Shown one piece after another: positions 26,707-36,196 of a stretch of 64,000 bases of DNA. Location of the stretch: NCBI GenBank assembly GCA_947649645.1, contig CANSSP010000002.1, forward strand, positions 62,001 to 126,000, written 5' to 3'. Within the stretch, counting starts at the first letter, position 1, and each line of letters opens with the position of its first letter. This stretch comes from an uncultured Roseburia sp. Lineage in GTDB: Bacteria; Bacillota; Clostridia; Lachnospirales; Lachnospiraceae. The position numbers and the translations under genes are program-made. The notes beneath the pieces were generated by a model that saw only the letters and a program-made list of their open reading frames with translations, was not told the DNA's origin and made no database searches.

Positions 26707-27756
26707 TCACCTGTACCGGTGCGCGCATCCCGTCCAGACGTCGGTATAAAACCGGTATAAAATCCCCGCCAGCCATTCCTCCGGCCGCCGCAAAAAAAAT
26801 CTGCGCAACGCCTCAATCAACGCTCCGGCCGCAATCATCGCAAGAGCAAGCCCGATCAGAATCAGATGATAAATCCCGCTCTCATTCCATGCCTGATAGT
26901 CGGCCAGGCAACGAATCGTCCCTTCGCGCAGCGTCCATTCCATGATAAAAATGGCAGGCACATACGCCGCAACCTGGTTCACAAAACGATTTTCAGACTT
27001 CATGTCTGCAAAAATAAGAAACGCAAGCACCGCTTCGCCGATCATAAACAAGGTGTTATCCCTGGCAAAACGGTTCTGCACAGTCCCCGTCACCACATAG
27101 AGCGCCGCGTTCAGTGCAAAATTCAGCGATGTGAGCGCCGCAAAGGCAGCGACAAGCTTCCCTCTCCGATACCTTCCGGCCACACCTGCGATGCGCAGAT
27201 AACGCCCGGTCAGATACAGCATCACCATCTGCACGATGCCTTTTCCACCGTCCCCGGTAATGTCAAAAAAGAAAAACGTTGTGATACCGGAGAACACGAA
27301 AAGCATCACGGCCAGAAGTTCTTTCAACCGCCGCTCCCCCAGTTTTTCCACCGTCTCATTTAAAAACGGCGAAAGCGCCGCCAGTGCGAAATAACAGGTA
27401 AAATACCAGGAACGCTTTCCGATCACCGGAAAAAGATATGACAGAATCTCCTCGCCGCCCGGCGCGGTGCCCCATACAAACTGCAGTGCAAGCCCGCTCC
27501 AGCAGTAAAAGATCAGCATCAGATCCAGCTTTATCATCTTTTTCCCGTCCCATTTTATGCCGTAATACCCGGAAATCAGTATAAAACAGGATACCCCGAT
27601 ATTTCCGATGCAGTCTGCCGCAATCGCAAGCCAGGCATTGATCCCGTCTCCCGAAAAACTACCCGCCCCGTGCATCCAGAATATCAGAAACAGACACAGG
27701 ATCCGGAACAGTTCCATGCTTGAATTTCTACCCGTTTTTTCTACGTTCATACGCAC
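26707..27756 (-). CDS. Membrane acyltransferase, family 3 (paralogue of 23587)
   Basis: A 349-residue polytopic protein opening RNSSMELFRILCLFLIFWMH with the conserved His, then GVSCFILISGYYGIKW and RSWYFTCYFALAALSPFLNE. The blocks match those of the acyltransferase at 23587-24645 almost position by position. The start is taken as GTG at 27756 with AAGGGA 6 bases upstream; the ATG at 27750 is possible. It begins 12 bases after the asparagine synthetase gene, so it is co-translated in the glycan operon. Confidence 0.87.
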   Translation of the reverse strand: MRMNVEKTGRNSSMELFRILCLFLIFWMHGAGSFSGDGINAWLAIAADCIGNIGVSCFILISGYYGIKWDGKKMIKLDLMLIFYCWSGLALQFVWGTAPGGEEILSYLFPVIGKRSWYFTCYFALAALSPFLNETVEKLGERRLKELLAVMLFVFSGITTFFFFDITGDGGKGIVQMVMLYLTGRYLRIAGVAGRYRRGKLVAAFAALTSLNFALNAALYVVTGTVQNRFARDNTLFMIGEAVLAFLIFADMKSENRFVNQVAAYVPAIFIMEWTLREGTIRCLADYQAWNESGIYHLILIGLALAMIAAGALIEALRRFFLRRPEEWLAGILYRFYTDVWTGCAHRYR

Positions 27757-27768
27757 GCTTCATCCCTT

Positions 27769-29652
27769 CTATCCGTTTTGCGGCCGCACAAAGTCCTGCT
27801 TTATCATCGCACGCTCCCACAGGTACGGCTGAATCCGGTTCCAGATATCCGCCGCCGCATGGAGCGTGCCGTCCCCTCCATCCAGAAACTGCCGCAGATC
27901 CCGCCGCACCGCCTCTGGATCTTTAATCAGATCGCAGGCCGCAAACCCCACGTCCGCCACCGTGTCCTCAAAAAATTCCCGATACGGTCCACGCATCCAG
28001 TCCGCAAGCGGTGCATTGAACCCAAGCTTTGTCCTGCGGTAACAGACTTCTTCCGGCATAAAAGGCGCACAGGCATCCCGCACAATGGATTTTGACCATC
28101 CTCCGTGGAGCTTGGAACGCCAGCCCAGGGAAAACGCAAACTCCACGATACGATAATCCAGAAACGGCATCCGTATCTCAATGCCGGAGGCCATGCTGTC
28201 CCTGTCATAGTTGCGCAGAAGCGTCGGCAGAATCGTCTCATGCGTGGACACAAACAGCGCTCTGTTCAGATTATCCAGCCGTTTCCAGTTCGGATGCCCG
28301 GCATAGGCGCTGCGCACATCCTCCCTTCCCAGCAGTTTTTTCGCGCGGTATTTCAGCATATACCCCCGATAGAGTTTATTTCTCTGCCGCTTAAACTCCG
28401 GACTCCCCTCCAGAATCCCCTCCTCGCAGTTCTGGTTTAAATATGCCATTGTGATCATATTACTTTCCGCCCGGTCTGCCGCATCGGGATATGCCTTTAA
28501 CACATCAAAACCGTAACCTGCAAACAGTTCGTCGGCCGCATGGCCGTCCAGCGAAACCACAGTGCCGTCCCTGCGCTCGCTCCGGTAAAGCTGCATCATC
28601 GGAATCTGCGGATTCCCCCACAGCTCTTCAAAGCAGTATAACTGCCACAGAAAATCTTTTTCAGACACTGCCTTATCCACATTCATAAACGTATGCGGGA
28701 TGCCAAGATAATCCGTCACAGACTTCGCATATTTCGTCTCATCCAGCTCCGTGCCCGGAAAACATGCCACATAGGCGTGCTGCCAGTCACGGTTCGCGCG
28801 CTCGTCCCTGCTGTTTTTTGAAATATGGGCCATTGCGCAGATCGTCGCGGAAGAATCGAGGCCGCCGCTCAATCCCGTTCCGACCGTCACATCGCTCCTC
28901 ATGCGCAGCTTTACCGCATCCAGGAACAGCCCGCGAAACTGCTCTGTCTGCTCTTCGTAGGATTCAGGAACTGCCGTCAGATGATCCAGTGTATTCCAGT
29001 AACGCTCAATCTTCAGCTCCCCGTTCCGATACCAGGCATTATGCCCCGCCGGAAACCGTCTGATCCCGCGAATCAGGCACCTGGGCTGATTCTCATAGTG
29101 ATTGTCTGCAAAATAGCGCTCAAACAGTTCCCTGTCCGGCTCTGCCTTCTTAAGCATCGGTATCAGCGCCTTCATCTCTGAGGCAAACGCCATTCCGCCA
29201 TCCGGAAACTCCGTGTAAAATAACGGCTTTACCCCGAAACGATCCCTGGAAAAAAACATCTGCTGCTTATCTTTGTCCCAGACTGCAAATGTCCACATCC
29301 CGTTGAAACGCTCCACACACGCGCTGCCCCACTCTGCAAACGATGCCAGAATCACCTCGGAATCGCTGTCTCCCCGGAAGCGGTATCCTTTTTGTCTAAG
29401 TTCGTTCCGGATCTCAATAAAATTATAAATTTCCCCGTTAAATGTCATCCGGTAACGCCCGTCGGCATATGACATCGGCTGACTTCCCGCATCCGACAAA
29501 TCCAGAATAGAGAGCCTGCGATGACCTAATGTCACGCCGCCCTCCTGCCAGAGCCCGCTGCCGTCCGGCCCGCGGTGGTACATCGTGTCCAGACATCTGA
29601 CTGCCAGGCCTCTGTCCACTTTTTTCCCAATTACCCCATAAATTCCGCACAT
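27769..29652 (-). CDS. asnB: Asparagine synthetase (glutamine-hydrolysing) family protein
   Basis: A 627-residue class II glutamine amidotransferase. MCGIYGVIG gives the N-terminal Cys nucleophile, so the start is at 29652. HRRLSILDLSDAG and MTFNGEIYNF belong to the glutaminase domain. GTGLSGGLDSSATI is the ATP-pyrophosphatase SGGxDS motif of the synthetase domain. A GMPFLDYR-like RMPFLDYRIVEFA block follows. Copies inside glycan loci often amidate uronic acids or carboxylates of the glycan rather than make asparagine. That role is inferred from context. Confidence 0.88.
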   Translation of the reverse strand: MCGIYGVIGKKVDRGLAVRCLDTMYHRGPDGSGLWQEGGVTLGHRRLSILDLSDAGSQPMSYADGRYRMTFNGEIYNFIEIRNELRQKGYRFRGDSDSEVILASFAEWGSACVERFNGMWTFAVWDKDKQQMFFSRDRFGVKPLFYTEFPDGGMAFASEMKALIPMLKKAEPDRELFERYFADNHYENQPRCLIRGIRRFPAGHNAWYRNGELKIERYWNTLDHLTAVPESYEEQTEQFRGLFLDAVKLRMRSDVTVGTGLSGGLDSSATICAMAHISKNSRDERANRDWQHAYVACFPGTELDETKYAKSVTDYLGIPHTFMNVDKAVSEKDFLWQLYCFEELWGNPQIPMMQLYRSERRDGTVVSLDGHAADELFAGYGFDVLKAYPDAADRAESNMITMAYLNQNCEEGILEGSPEFKRQRNKLYRGYMLKYRAKKLLGREDVRSAYAGHPNWKRLDNLNRALFVSTHETILPTLLRNYDRDSMASGIEIRMPFLDYRIVEFAFSLGWRSKLHGGWSKSIVRDACAPFMPEEVCYRRTKLGFNAPLADWMRGPYREFFEDTVADVGFAACDLIKDPEAVRRDLRQFLDGGDGTLHAAADIWNRIQPYLWERAMIKQDFVRPQNG

Positions 29653-29725
29653 GTCCCTGTCCTTTCCTGTCACTGACTGTGAAACATCCCGAGTATTTCA
29701 ATCACATCACTATAATGGCAGCAGA

Positions 29726-30466
29726 TCATCGGGAGGGAGACTTTCTGTGCGTCAGGTAAAGATAGCGGGTATTTGTCACCAGATAACGTTTAAACAACCG
29801 TTTTGGATCCTGCAGCAGCCTGTACAGCCATTCCAGACTAAGCTTCTGCATCCAGACCGGCGCCCGTCTGATATTGCCCGCATGGTAGTCAAATCCGGCT
29901 CCCACGCCGATCATGACGCCGCAGACCCTGCCCCTGTGTTCATACATCCAGTTTTCCTGCTTCGGAGCGCCAAGCCCCACCCAGATAATATCCGCCTGCG
30001 CACTATTGATGGCCTCTACCACAGCCTTATCCTCCTGCTCGCTCAGCGGGCGAAACGGCGGAGAAACCATCCCTGCAATCGCAAGTTCCGGATACTGCCT
30101 TTTTAATTTTTTCCGGAGCATTGCAAGCGTCTCGTCCGAACTGCCGTAAAAGTAATGGCGCAGCCCGTTGTCCCTCGAAAAAAGCTCCAGCATCAGATCC
30201 GGTCCCGTCACCCGTTCCGCCCCCGCGTAACCATGTTTCCTGCTGTACACGGACAGCGGTTTTCCATCGGGCAGCACAAACGCCGCCTCCTTCTGTACCA
30301 TGTGATAATACGCATCGTCGTGGGCCATCACCGTGGTGTGTACATTGCCGACGCAGATATATCTTCCCCGCAGCTCCTTAAGATGCTCTTCAATGAACGC
30401 CACCGTCTTTTCCATATTAGTGACCAGAATGTCCGTTCCTAAAATGCTACATGTCGTAAGCCCCAT
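29726..30466 (-). CDS. WecG/TagA/CpsF-family glycosyltransferase
   Basis: A 246-residue GT26 enzyme. It has LPDGKPLSVYSRKHG with the catalytic Asp region, the donor motif GLGAPKQENWMYEH, and GVGAGFDYHAGNIRRAPVWMQ. Family members add the second sugar (N-acetylmannosamine type) to an undecaprenyl-linked acceptor. There is no membrane segment; binding is peripheral. The start at 30466 follows GAGGG; longer starts at 30481 or 30484 are possible. It sits in the glycan operon between fucosyltransferase-like and asnB genes. Confidence 0.92.
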   Translation of the reverse strand: MGLTTCSILGTDILVTNMEKTVAFIEEHLKELRGRYICVGNVHTTVMAHDDAYYHMVQKEAAFVLPDGKPLSVYSRKHGYAGAERVTGPDLMLELFSRDNGLRHYFYGSSDETLAMLRKKLKRQYPELAIAGMVSPPFRPLSEQEDKAVVEAINSAQADIIWVGLGAPKQENWMYEHRGRVCGVMIGVGAGFDYHAGNIRRAPVWMQKLSLEWLYRLLQDPKRLFKRYLVTNTRYLYLTHRKSPSR

Positions 30467-30534
30467 AGCTTCCCTCTTCATCAATGACCGCCCCCCCTTT
30501 CATCCATGGTAACGCTAAAACATCGGCACGGGGG

Positions 30535-31356
30535 TTATTTTGAAACAACCTCCAGCGGAATCTCACCGATATAAGAGGGCAGGAGACTGAATGTACTGTT
30601 ATAACTGCCGAGAATCTTTCTGCACTTTGAGAGCGCCAGCATCTCGACAAACGCATCCTTAAGCCCCTCCTCTGAATCCCTGTCGATGATCCCTTTCTCA
30701 TTGAAAATCAGCCGCTGCGGCGGAAACGCCGCCCGCAGCTCCTCTTTGACACCGGCGTCGTCTGTCGCCACAAAAAACGTCGCCTTTTCGTCAGCAGAAA
30801 GCTCCGCCTGCATCCGCTCCTGAAACAGCGACAACGGACTGTTCGCGATTGCCTCTGTGTGATCGGTCCTCCGCACATGGACGCCGACCGAATGGGCGTT
30901 CAGCTTCGAAAACAATGCCGCCCCTTTTTCGCGGACCGCACGGCCCGGCACGAGAAAACGGTAACCTTCCGCCCCCTTCAGTTCACATACAGGTCCGAAT
31001 GTCTTAAAATAGACCACTGTCTCGCTTGCGAGCACTTTTAAAATTCCTGCATAGCCCTCCCTGGCCCTTATGCGCTCGATATCGTCACACTCCAGAAACA
31101 GCCCTGCTTTTCCCCGCCATTTCTTCTTTAAACGGTTCCCCTGCAACTGTGCGACCGGCTCCCTTTTCAACCCGTTCTCGCTGATTTCCACCACCTGCAT
31201 CGGCAGCTCAAACAATTCCGATGCCCGGACATTACATCCCACCTCGCGCTTCCAGATCACCACGAGCTCCCGTCCCAGCTTCCGCGCCACCGCATAGGCG
31301 GATCCAAGCCCGAGCAGACGGTTTCCCAATCCCGCACACGGTTCTACAATCAGCAT
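30535..31356 (-). CDS. Fucosyltransferase-like protein (NodZ/O-FucT fold)
   Basis: A 273-residue protein with an N-terminal donor loop PCAGLGNRLLGLGSAYAVAR and, near residue 160, VGVHVRRTDHTEAI, which matches the HxRRxD motif of NodZ and protein O-fucosyltransferases (GT23/65-like). The C-terminal region has YNSTFSLLPSYIG. GDP-fucose is made by genes 10 kb away, so a fucosyltransferase is a reasonable call, though the exact family is uncertain. The start overlaps the ABC gene end by 7 bases and follows AAGGAGG. Confidence 0.72.
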   Translation of the reverse strand: MLIVEPCAGLGNRLLGLGSAYAVARKLGRELVVIWKREVGCNVRASELFELPMQVVEISENGLKREPVAQLQGNRLKKKWRGKAGLFLECDDIERIRAREGYAGILKVLASETVVYFKTFGPVCELKGAEGYRFLVPGRAVREKGAALFSKLNAHSVGVHVRRTDHTEAIANSPLSLFQERMQAELSADEKATFFVATDDAGVKEELRAAFPPQRLIFNEKGIIDRDSEEGLKDAFVEMLALSKCRKILGSYNSTFSLLPSYIGEIPLEVVSK

Positions 31357-33098
31357 TCTGCTCCTCCTTCGCGCCGGTGTACCATTCCGTTTTCCACCTG
31401 ATAGACCATATCACAGTTCTGAATCGTTGAGAGACGATGTGCAATGATCAGCATCGTCATCCGGCCCTGCAGACGATTGATCGCTTCCATTACCGCCTTC
31501 TCCGTCTCCGTGTCAAGCGCCGAGGTCGCCTCGTCGAGTACCAGCACCTCCGGTTTCCGGTAAAGCGCGCGTGCAATCCCGATTCTCTGACGCTGCCCGC
31601 CGGAAATCCTTACCCCGCCTTCGCCAATCATCGTATCAAGACCCTCGTCCAGGGATTTTACGAAATCATCCAGCTGCGCCTGGCGCAGCGCGTCCCAGAC
31701 TGTCTCATCGTCAATCGCCTCCGCCTGGCCGAAAGCAATGTTATTGCGGATGGTATCGTCCAGCATATAGATCGTCTGTGGGATATAGCCAATCTTATCA
31801 TGCCAGCCCCGGTAGGATTCTGCAATATTCCTCCCGTCCGCCGCAATCCGTCCCTCCTGTGGCTTTAACACTCCCAGAATCAGATCCACCATCGTGGTCT
31901 TTCCCGCACCGGACGGACCGATAAAAGCCACAGAAGCATTCTTTGGAATCGTCACATTGATGTCGGAAAGCACCGGTTCCTCCGTGTCCGGATAAGTAAA
32001 CGTCATATGTTCCACAGTAATCTCCCGCTCAAACCCAACTTCGCTGTATGCCGCTTTGTCCGTCTGCGTAATCTCTGTATCGCGGATTGCCACATACTGC
32101 TCTCCGATCTTGTGAATCACCACACCGTTGTGAATGATGGAAGCAAGATATTCCGACATCTTATTTGCCGAGGGGAGCAGATAGAATGCTGCAGCCGCAA
32201 ACACGGCCAGTGTTCCCAGAAGTTCCGCCGAATCCGTTTTGGTCGCGCTGACACGGACAATAACAGCGATCATCAGGCCGACAATACAGAGAGCCTCCAT
32301 AATCGGCTTGGGCACAGAGCTCAAAAATGAATTCTGCTTGATCACATACGTATATTTACCGTTCTGTTTCACAAAGTCGTTCTCAAAGTACGCTTCACGG
32401 TTCGCAATCTTAATCTCTTTGATCCCCCCAAACGCCTGCTGCATACACTGAAGGATCCTGGCGCTGTAATATCTCCTGTCATCTCCGAAGCCCGCGAGAA
32501 TCCGCCTCAGCTTTTTCATAAAGAGCAATACCATAATCGCCATCGCCACCGCTACAAAAAAAGTAATCAGCGGATCTTTTACTACAAGGTAAATAATCAT
32601 GACACCGCTGACACAGACTTCAGAGGCGAGCTGGAGCATATTCTGCACCGCCGCATAAAACATCTCCGGATCCGTATTGATATCCCTCATCAGCTCAGCA
32701 CTGTTATGGTTCAAAAAGAAAGTATACTCCTGACTGATGTAATATCGCATCATGCGGTCCTGCATTTCCTGTTTTCCATAATAGGCAAAACGGTAGAGCA
32801 GATTATTCATATAGATAATAAATCCATTCTTCGCCGTATAAACGATCATGATCAGCACCGCAATCGGTACAATCATCTCGCTGGCTTCCGAAAAAGAAAA
32901 CATATCATAAAAATAGTGAATAATTTTATTATCCAGCAGGTCTTCCGGATTGGTAACCGCCTGAATAAAGGGAAGCAGGACGCCCACGCCCAGAAGGCTG
33001 ACTGCCGAATTAACCAGAATCATAAATGCGACATAGACCAGCCTGCGCTTCTGCCTTTTGTCGAACACCTTAAACACACTTTCTATAATATCTTTCAC
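31350..33098 (-). CDS. ABC transporter with fused permease and ATPase, PglK-like glycan flippase
   Basis: About 582 residues. The N-terminal half has six membrane segments. The ATPase half shows Walker A FIGPSGAGKTTMVD, Q-loop GYIPQTIYMLDD, signature RISGGQRQRIGIARAL, Walker B VLVLDEATSALD and the switch IIAHRLS. The layout resembles PglK, which flips undecaprenyl-linked oligosaccharides. The only near starts are GTG at 33098 (GAGGA upstream) and TTG at 33119. As the only flippase-type gene in the locus it probably exports the finished repeat unit. Confidence 0.9.
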   Translation of the reverse strand: MKDIIESVFKVFDKRQKRRLVYVAFMILVNSAVSLLGVGVLLPFIQAVTNPEDLLDNKIIHYFYDMFSFSEASEMIVPIAVLIMIVYTAKNGFIIYMNNLLYRFAYYGKQEMQDRMMRYYISQEYTFFLNHNSAELMRDINTDPEMFYAAVQNMLQLASEVCVSGVMIIYLVVKDPLITFFVAVAMAIMVLLFMKKLRRILAGFGDDRRYYSARILQCMQQAFGGIKEIKIANREAYFENDFVKQNGKYTYVIKQNSFLSSVPKPIMEALCIVGLMIAVIVRVSATKTDSAELLGTLAVFAAAAFYLLPSANKMSEYLASIIHNGVVIHKIGEQYVAIRDTEITQTDKAAYSEVGFEREITVEHMTFTYPDTEEPVLSDINVTIPKNASVAFIGPSGAGKTTMVDLILGVLKPQEGRIAADGRNIAESYRGWHDKIGYIPQTIYMLDDTIRNNIAFGQAEAIDDETVWDALRQAQLDDFVKSLDEGLDTMIGEGGVRISGGQRQRIGIARALYRKPEVLVLDEATSALDTETEKAVMEAINRLQGRMTMLIIAHRLSTIQNCDMVYQVENGMVHRREGGAEC

Positions 33099-33154
33099 AC
33101 TTTCCTCATTTCTACGCAATTATTACACGCATATCAAGTTTTTCGGGGTATCTT

Positions 33155-34006
33155 TCACAAGATCAGCCAGCCCTTCCGCCGCATCCGTTCACTCAATATA
33201 TCGTCCGGCATAATCACGGTCTGATCCGGATTTTTGTTCAGATAAGCTGCCCAGGTGGAAAATGTACTGTTGGAGAGAATCTGGTTCTGACACGCCGCCA
33301 TCAGAAAAAACTCATCCACATCGGTAAAATTTCCCAGATCCGTGACATAGATAATATCAGCCGAAACCGCCCCTTTCATCTGCGAAAGCGCTTCCCTGGC
33401 CCGTACCCTGTCATTCGTAAAAATCATATATTTAAGCCCCGGTTTCTCCCTGGCCATCCGCTCCAGCGCATGTGCAAAGTAAGACGACTGCGGCCCCACA
33501 ATATCCCCGCCCCGCACATGCACGGCACAGGTCGGCGTCTTTTTAAACTCCTCCGCAAGCGCTCTGACCCGCCCGCTCTGTTCATAGGCCGGCGTCATCA
33601 TCGCCGTAATCTCCCCTAAATACTCCTCAAAATAAGCCAGATGCTGCCAGTAACCGTACAGATATTTCGGCCGGAACCGCTTTTTTGCAAAGACACGCGG
33701 ATCAATGTCGTCAACCGTATACTTCCCGCTCTGATTATGAAAAACCTCACGTTCCTTAATCACATGATACTTCAGCCTGCACCGCAGCCTCTTATATATT
33801 TTCTGGAACACATTCCGGTTCGGAAAAGACTCCCTCGCATCATACTTCAAATGAAAATTGTCAAGCTCAAAATTCCGCAGCGTGGAATTATCACACTCCG
33901 AAGTGTCAAGCATGAGCCGGTCTCCTTCCCTGCGGGCCTGCGCATATCCGCATGCATAATTAAAAAGCTGGTTTCCCATTCCGTCGCCGATTTTAACGAT
34001 AATCAT
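33155..34006 (-). CDS. Alpha-1,2-fucosyltransferase, GT11
   Basis: A 283-residue GT11 enzyme. It starts IIVKIGDGMGNQLFNYACGYA, the family's first motif. The donor-binding HVRGGDIVG (HxRxxD type) lies near residue 170, and the third motif ILSNSTFSTWAAYL is near residue 250. It transfers L-fucose from GDP-fucose to galactose O2. GDP-fucose genes lie at 18.8-22.3 kb. A blood-group-H-like epitope on the surface glycan is possible but inferred. Confidence 0.93.
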   Translation of the reverse strand: MIIVKIGDGMGNQLFNYACGYAQARREGDRLMLDTSECDNSTLRNFELDNFHLKYDARESFPNRNVFQKIYKRLRCRLKYHVIKEREVFHNQSGKYTVDDIDPRVFAKKRFRPKYLYGYWQHLAYFEEYLGEITAMMTPAYEQSGRVRALAEEFKKTPTCAVHVRGGDIVGPQSSYFAHALERMAREKPGLKYMIFTNDRVRAREALSQMKGAVSADIIYVTDLGNFTDVDEFFLMAACQNQILSNSTFSTWAAYLNKNPDQTVIMPDDILSERMRRKGWLIL

Positions 34007-34045
34007 TCTGCCATATCTCTCCTCCGGTCTGTCTGCCGGCCATTT

Positions 34046-35755
34046 CTACTTTTTCCCAACCGGGTAAAATACCCGGTATTCCTCCGACGTATATACTTCC
34101 TCATAAGGGTTTTCCTCCACGAAATCCGCCACAAGCCGGATTTTCGGCCGGTCTCCTTCCAGCGCCTCCGTGCAGAGTACCACGATGGGATGCACCTGCG
34201 CCTCTGCGAGCTGTTCCCCGATCTGTTCGTACGTAATAAATTCCGTCTCAATCCAGCCGCCGCAGCCCTCGTTAAACGGCGGCATCCCCGACAGATAATT
34301 TAAAATCACGGCAGTGCCTGCCACCAGGAGCCTGCGCTCCCCGCCCTCATACTGTTTCAGGTGACGGGTGACTTCCTCCAGCTCCTCAACCACGTCCGCC
34401 TCATATTTCATAAATTTCAGCTCGTCCAGCGAACAGGCCTTCACTTCCTTCTCCGTCGCAAGATAATTTCTCGTCAGATACAGACTCTGATAACCGGCGA
34501 GACCAGCGCACCATGCCGCTGTCACCGCTGTAAGCATCACGCCGACTGCCGGAAACTTTGTTCTGCCGCCCGCCGCCCGCCGGGCACGGTCGGACACACT
34601 GATAAAGATAAACGGCAGCGCACAGTAAAGCTCATTACACAGATGCTCAATGCCGGTATTTGACCCGATTGGCATCAGCACCGTCAGCACGCCCGTACTC
34701 AGCGCAAGCAGCTTAAACTCATCCGGATAGGTTGCGTCCAGAAGAATCAGGGCCGTGCAGACATATACCAGGGCCGCAATCACGGCAAGCGCATTCAGAT
34801 ACCGGAAAAAAATCCCGTCGTAAACCGCCGAAACCCCCGGCAATGCCGCAAGTCCTGTAATTTTGCCCACAAGCAGCAAAAGAACCGCCGCCGGAATCCC
34901 GATCTGAAATGCCTTTCTGCATCCTGGAAACTTTTTCGGAATCGCCCAGACAACGCCAAGCGCAGCCAGAAGCGCCAGTCCCCTCAGCGTTCCCTTAAGA
35001 TTACTCATAATCATATTGCCGATCGTGTGTCCGTCTTCCGAACTCCCCGCGTAAAAAAACATACTGACCAGCATATCGGCATACGCCCCGACGCCGCAGG
35101 TCACCTGGATAAAAAGAAGCGCAACGGCCAGTCCCGCCACAAAGCCAGCGACACAGTACAGAATCTGCCGTATAAAATACCCCTTGTCCCGCTTTTTATA
35201 AAAATCATAAAACAACACTGCAAACACTGCAAACTGCAGCAGAGAAGAAACCTTACAGAGCGTCGCCATCACAAAAAAGAATACAGCGACGGACAATTTC
35301 CATGTTTTTTTCTCTTCCAGTGCACGCACCAGAAAAAACAGTCCTGTCAGCGCCATGACGGCCACTCCGGTCGCATAAATGAAATAGTGAAAATTGCACT
35401 TTGCAAACAAAAGCGCAAGCGCAAGCGCGGGCAGAACCACCTCATCCCGATCATATTTCCGGTACATCCGGTAGCTTAAAAAACTAAGATAATAACAGCA
35501 CAGCACCCACAAAATCTCTACGCCGATATAACCGGGAATCGAAAGAAATCCACAGATCTTAAACCACGCCCCCCCGATAAACTCCGTCAGCAGAATCGGC
35601 AGATACACGCTCCCGATATCTTCAAAACAAAACCGGTACTGATTGATACTAAGCCCGACGTCACTGATATTTACCCCGTAAGTCAGACCCGACAACGGAA
35701 AAACCGGAATCAGCAGAATCAGGACCACCCAGAAAATCTTATACGCTCGTTTCAT
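34046..35755 (-). CDS. Large polytopic membrane protein, probable GT-C-type or polymerase
   Basis: A 569-residue protein with roughly twelve membrane segments and a C-terminal soluble tail of about 130 residues. The first outer loop contains acidic residues (ISDVGLSINQYRFCFEDIG), as in GT-C glycosyltransferases. It may be the glycan polymerase or a lipid-linked-sugar transferase. No recognised Wzy signature can be read by eye. The start at 35755 follows AGAGGT. It opens the second transcription unit of the glycan locus, behind a strong promoter at 35842-35870. Confidence 0.6.
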   Translation of the reverse strand: MKRAYKIFWVVLILLIPVFPLSGLTYGVNISDVGLSINQYRFCFEDIGSVYLPILLTEFIGGAWFKICGFLSIPGYIGVEILWVLCCYYLSFLSYRMYRKYDRDEVVLPALALALLFAKCNFHYFIYATGVAVMALTGLFFLVRALEEKKTWKLSVAVFFFVMATLCKVSSLLQFAVFAVLFYDFYKKRDKGYFIRQILYCVAGFVAGLAVALLFIQVTCGVGAYADMLVSMFFYAGSSEDGHTIGNMIMSNLKGTLRGLALLAALGVVWAIPKKFPGCRKAFQIGIPAAVLLLLVGKITGLAALPGVSAVYDGIFFRYLNALAVIAALVYVCTALILLDATYPDEFKLLALSTGVLTVLMPIGSNTGIEHLCNELYCALPFIFISVSDRARRAAGGRTKFPAVGVMLTAVTAAWCAGLAGYQSLYLTRNYLATEKEVKACSLDELKFMKYEADVVEELEEVTRHLKQYEGGERRLLVAGTAVILNYLSGMPPFNEGCGGWIETEFITYEQIGEQLAEAQVHPIVVLCTEALEGDRPKIRLVADFVEENPYEEVYTSEEYRVFYPVGKK

Positions 35756-35841
35756 ATTCACCTCTGTCTGAATCTATGCACTTCTCTGTCTCTTCCGCCC
35801 CCTGCTCTCATACAGGCCTTTTCATGCGGATTCTGCATGAC

Positions 35842-35870
35842 ATCATAACCAATCTGGAAACGCTTGTCAA
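35842..35870 (-). promoter_or_regulatory. Internal promoter of the glycan locus
   Basis: TTGACA (35865-35870), 17 bases, TATGAT (35842-35847) on the minus strand. The -35 box overlaps the stop codon of the small transporter gene. It starts a unit running to the acyltransferase at 24760. Confidence 0.8.
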
Positions 35871-36196
35871 GGCATGGCAACGCAGGCTGCACCGACGACA
35901 ATACAGATCACGCCCAGCACTTTTTCCCTGGAAATCTTTTCTCCGAGGAAAAAGAAGGACAGAAACATGGTCCAGACATATGTGACCGAACCCGCAGGCA
36001 TCACCACGGAATAATCCAGATAGCGCAGAATATACAGATTGAGAAACGCCGCGGCCACATACAGAAAACCGCCGATATAAAAATTTTTATCCGCAATCAG
36101 TTTTGTCAGTCCGCCCTTCGAAGAAGCTTTCTTAAAAAAAAGAGATGCCGCCGCGGCCGTAAACGACATCGCCAAAAGAGCTGCATAAACCATCAT
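35867..36196 (-). CDS. Small four-helix EamA/SMR-like transporter subunit B
   Basis: A 109-residue protein with four membrane segments. Its start overlaps the stop of a sister gene of the same size by 4 bases. Paired half-EamA genes of this size beside an ArnC-like transferase resemble the ArnE/ArnF flippase pair for undecaprenyl-phosphate sugars. Conserved PAGSVTYVWTMFLSFFFLGE holds the typical Pro and Glu of the last helices. Function as a heterodimer is inferred from the coupled genes. Confidence 0.75.
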   Translation of the reverse strand: MMVYAALLAMSFTAAAASLFFKKASSKGGLTKLIADKNFYIGGFLYVAAAFLNLYILRYLDYSVVMPAGSVTYVWTMFLSFFFLGEKISREKVLGVICIVVGAACVAMP

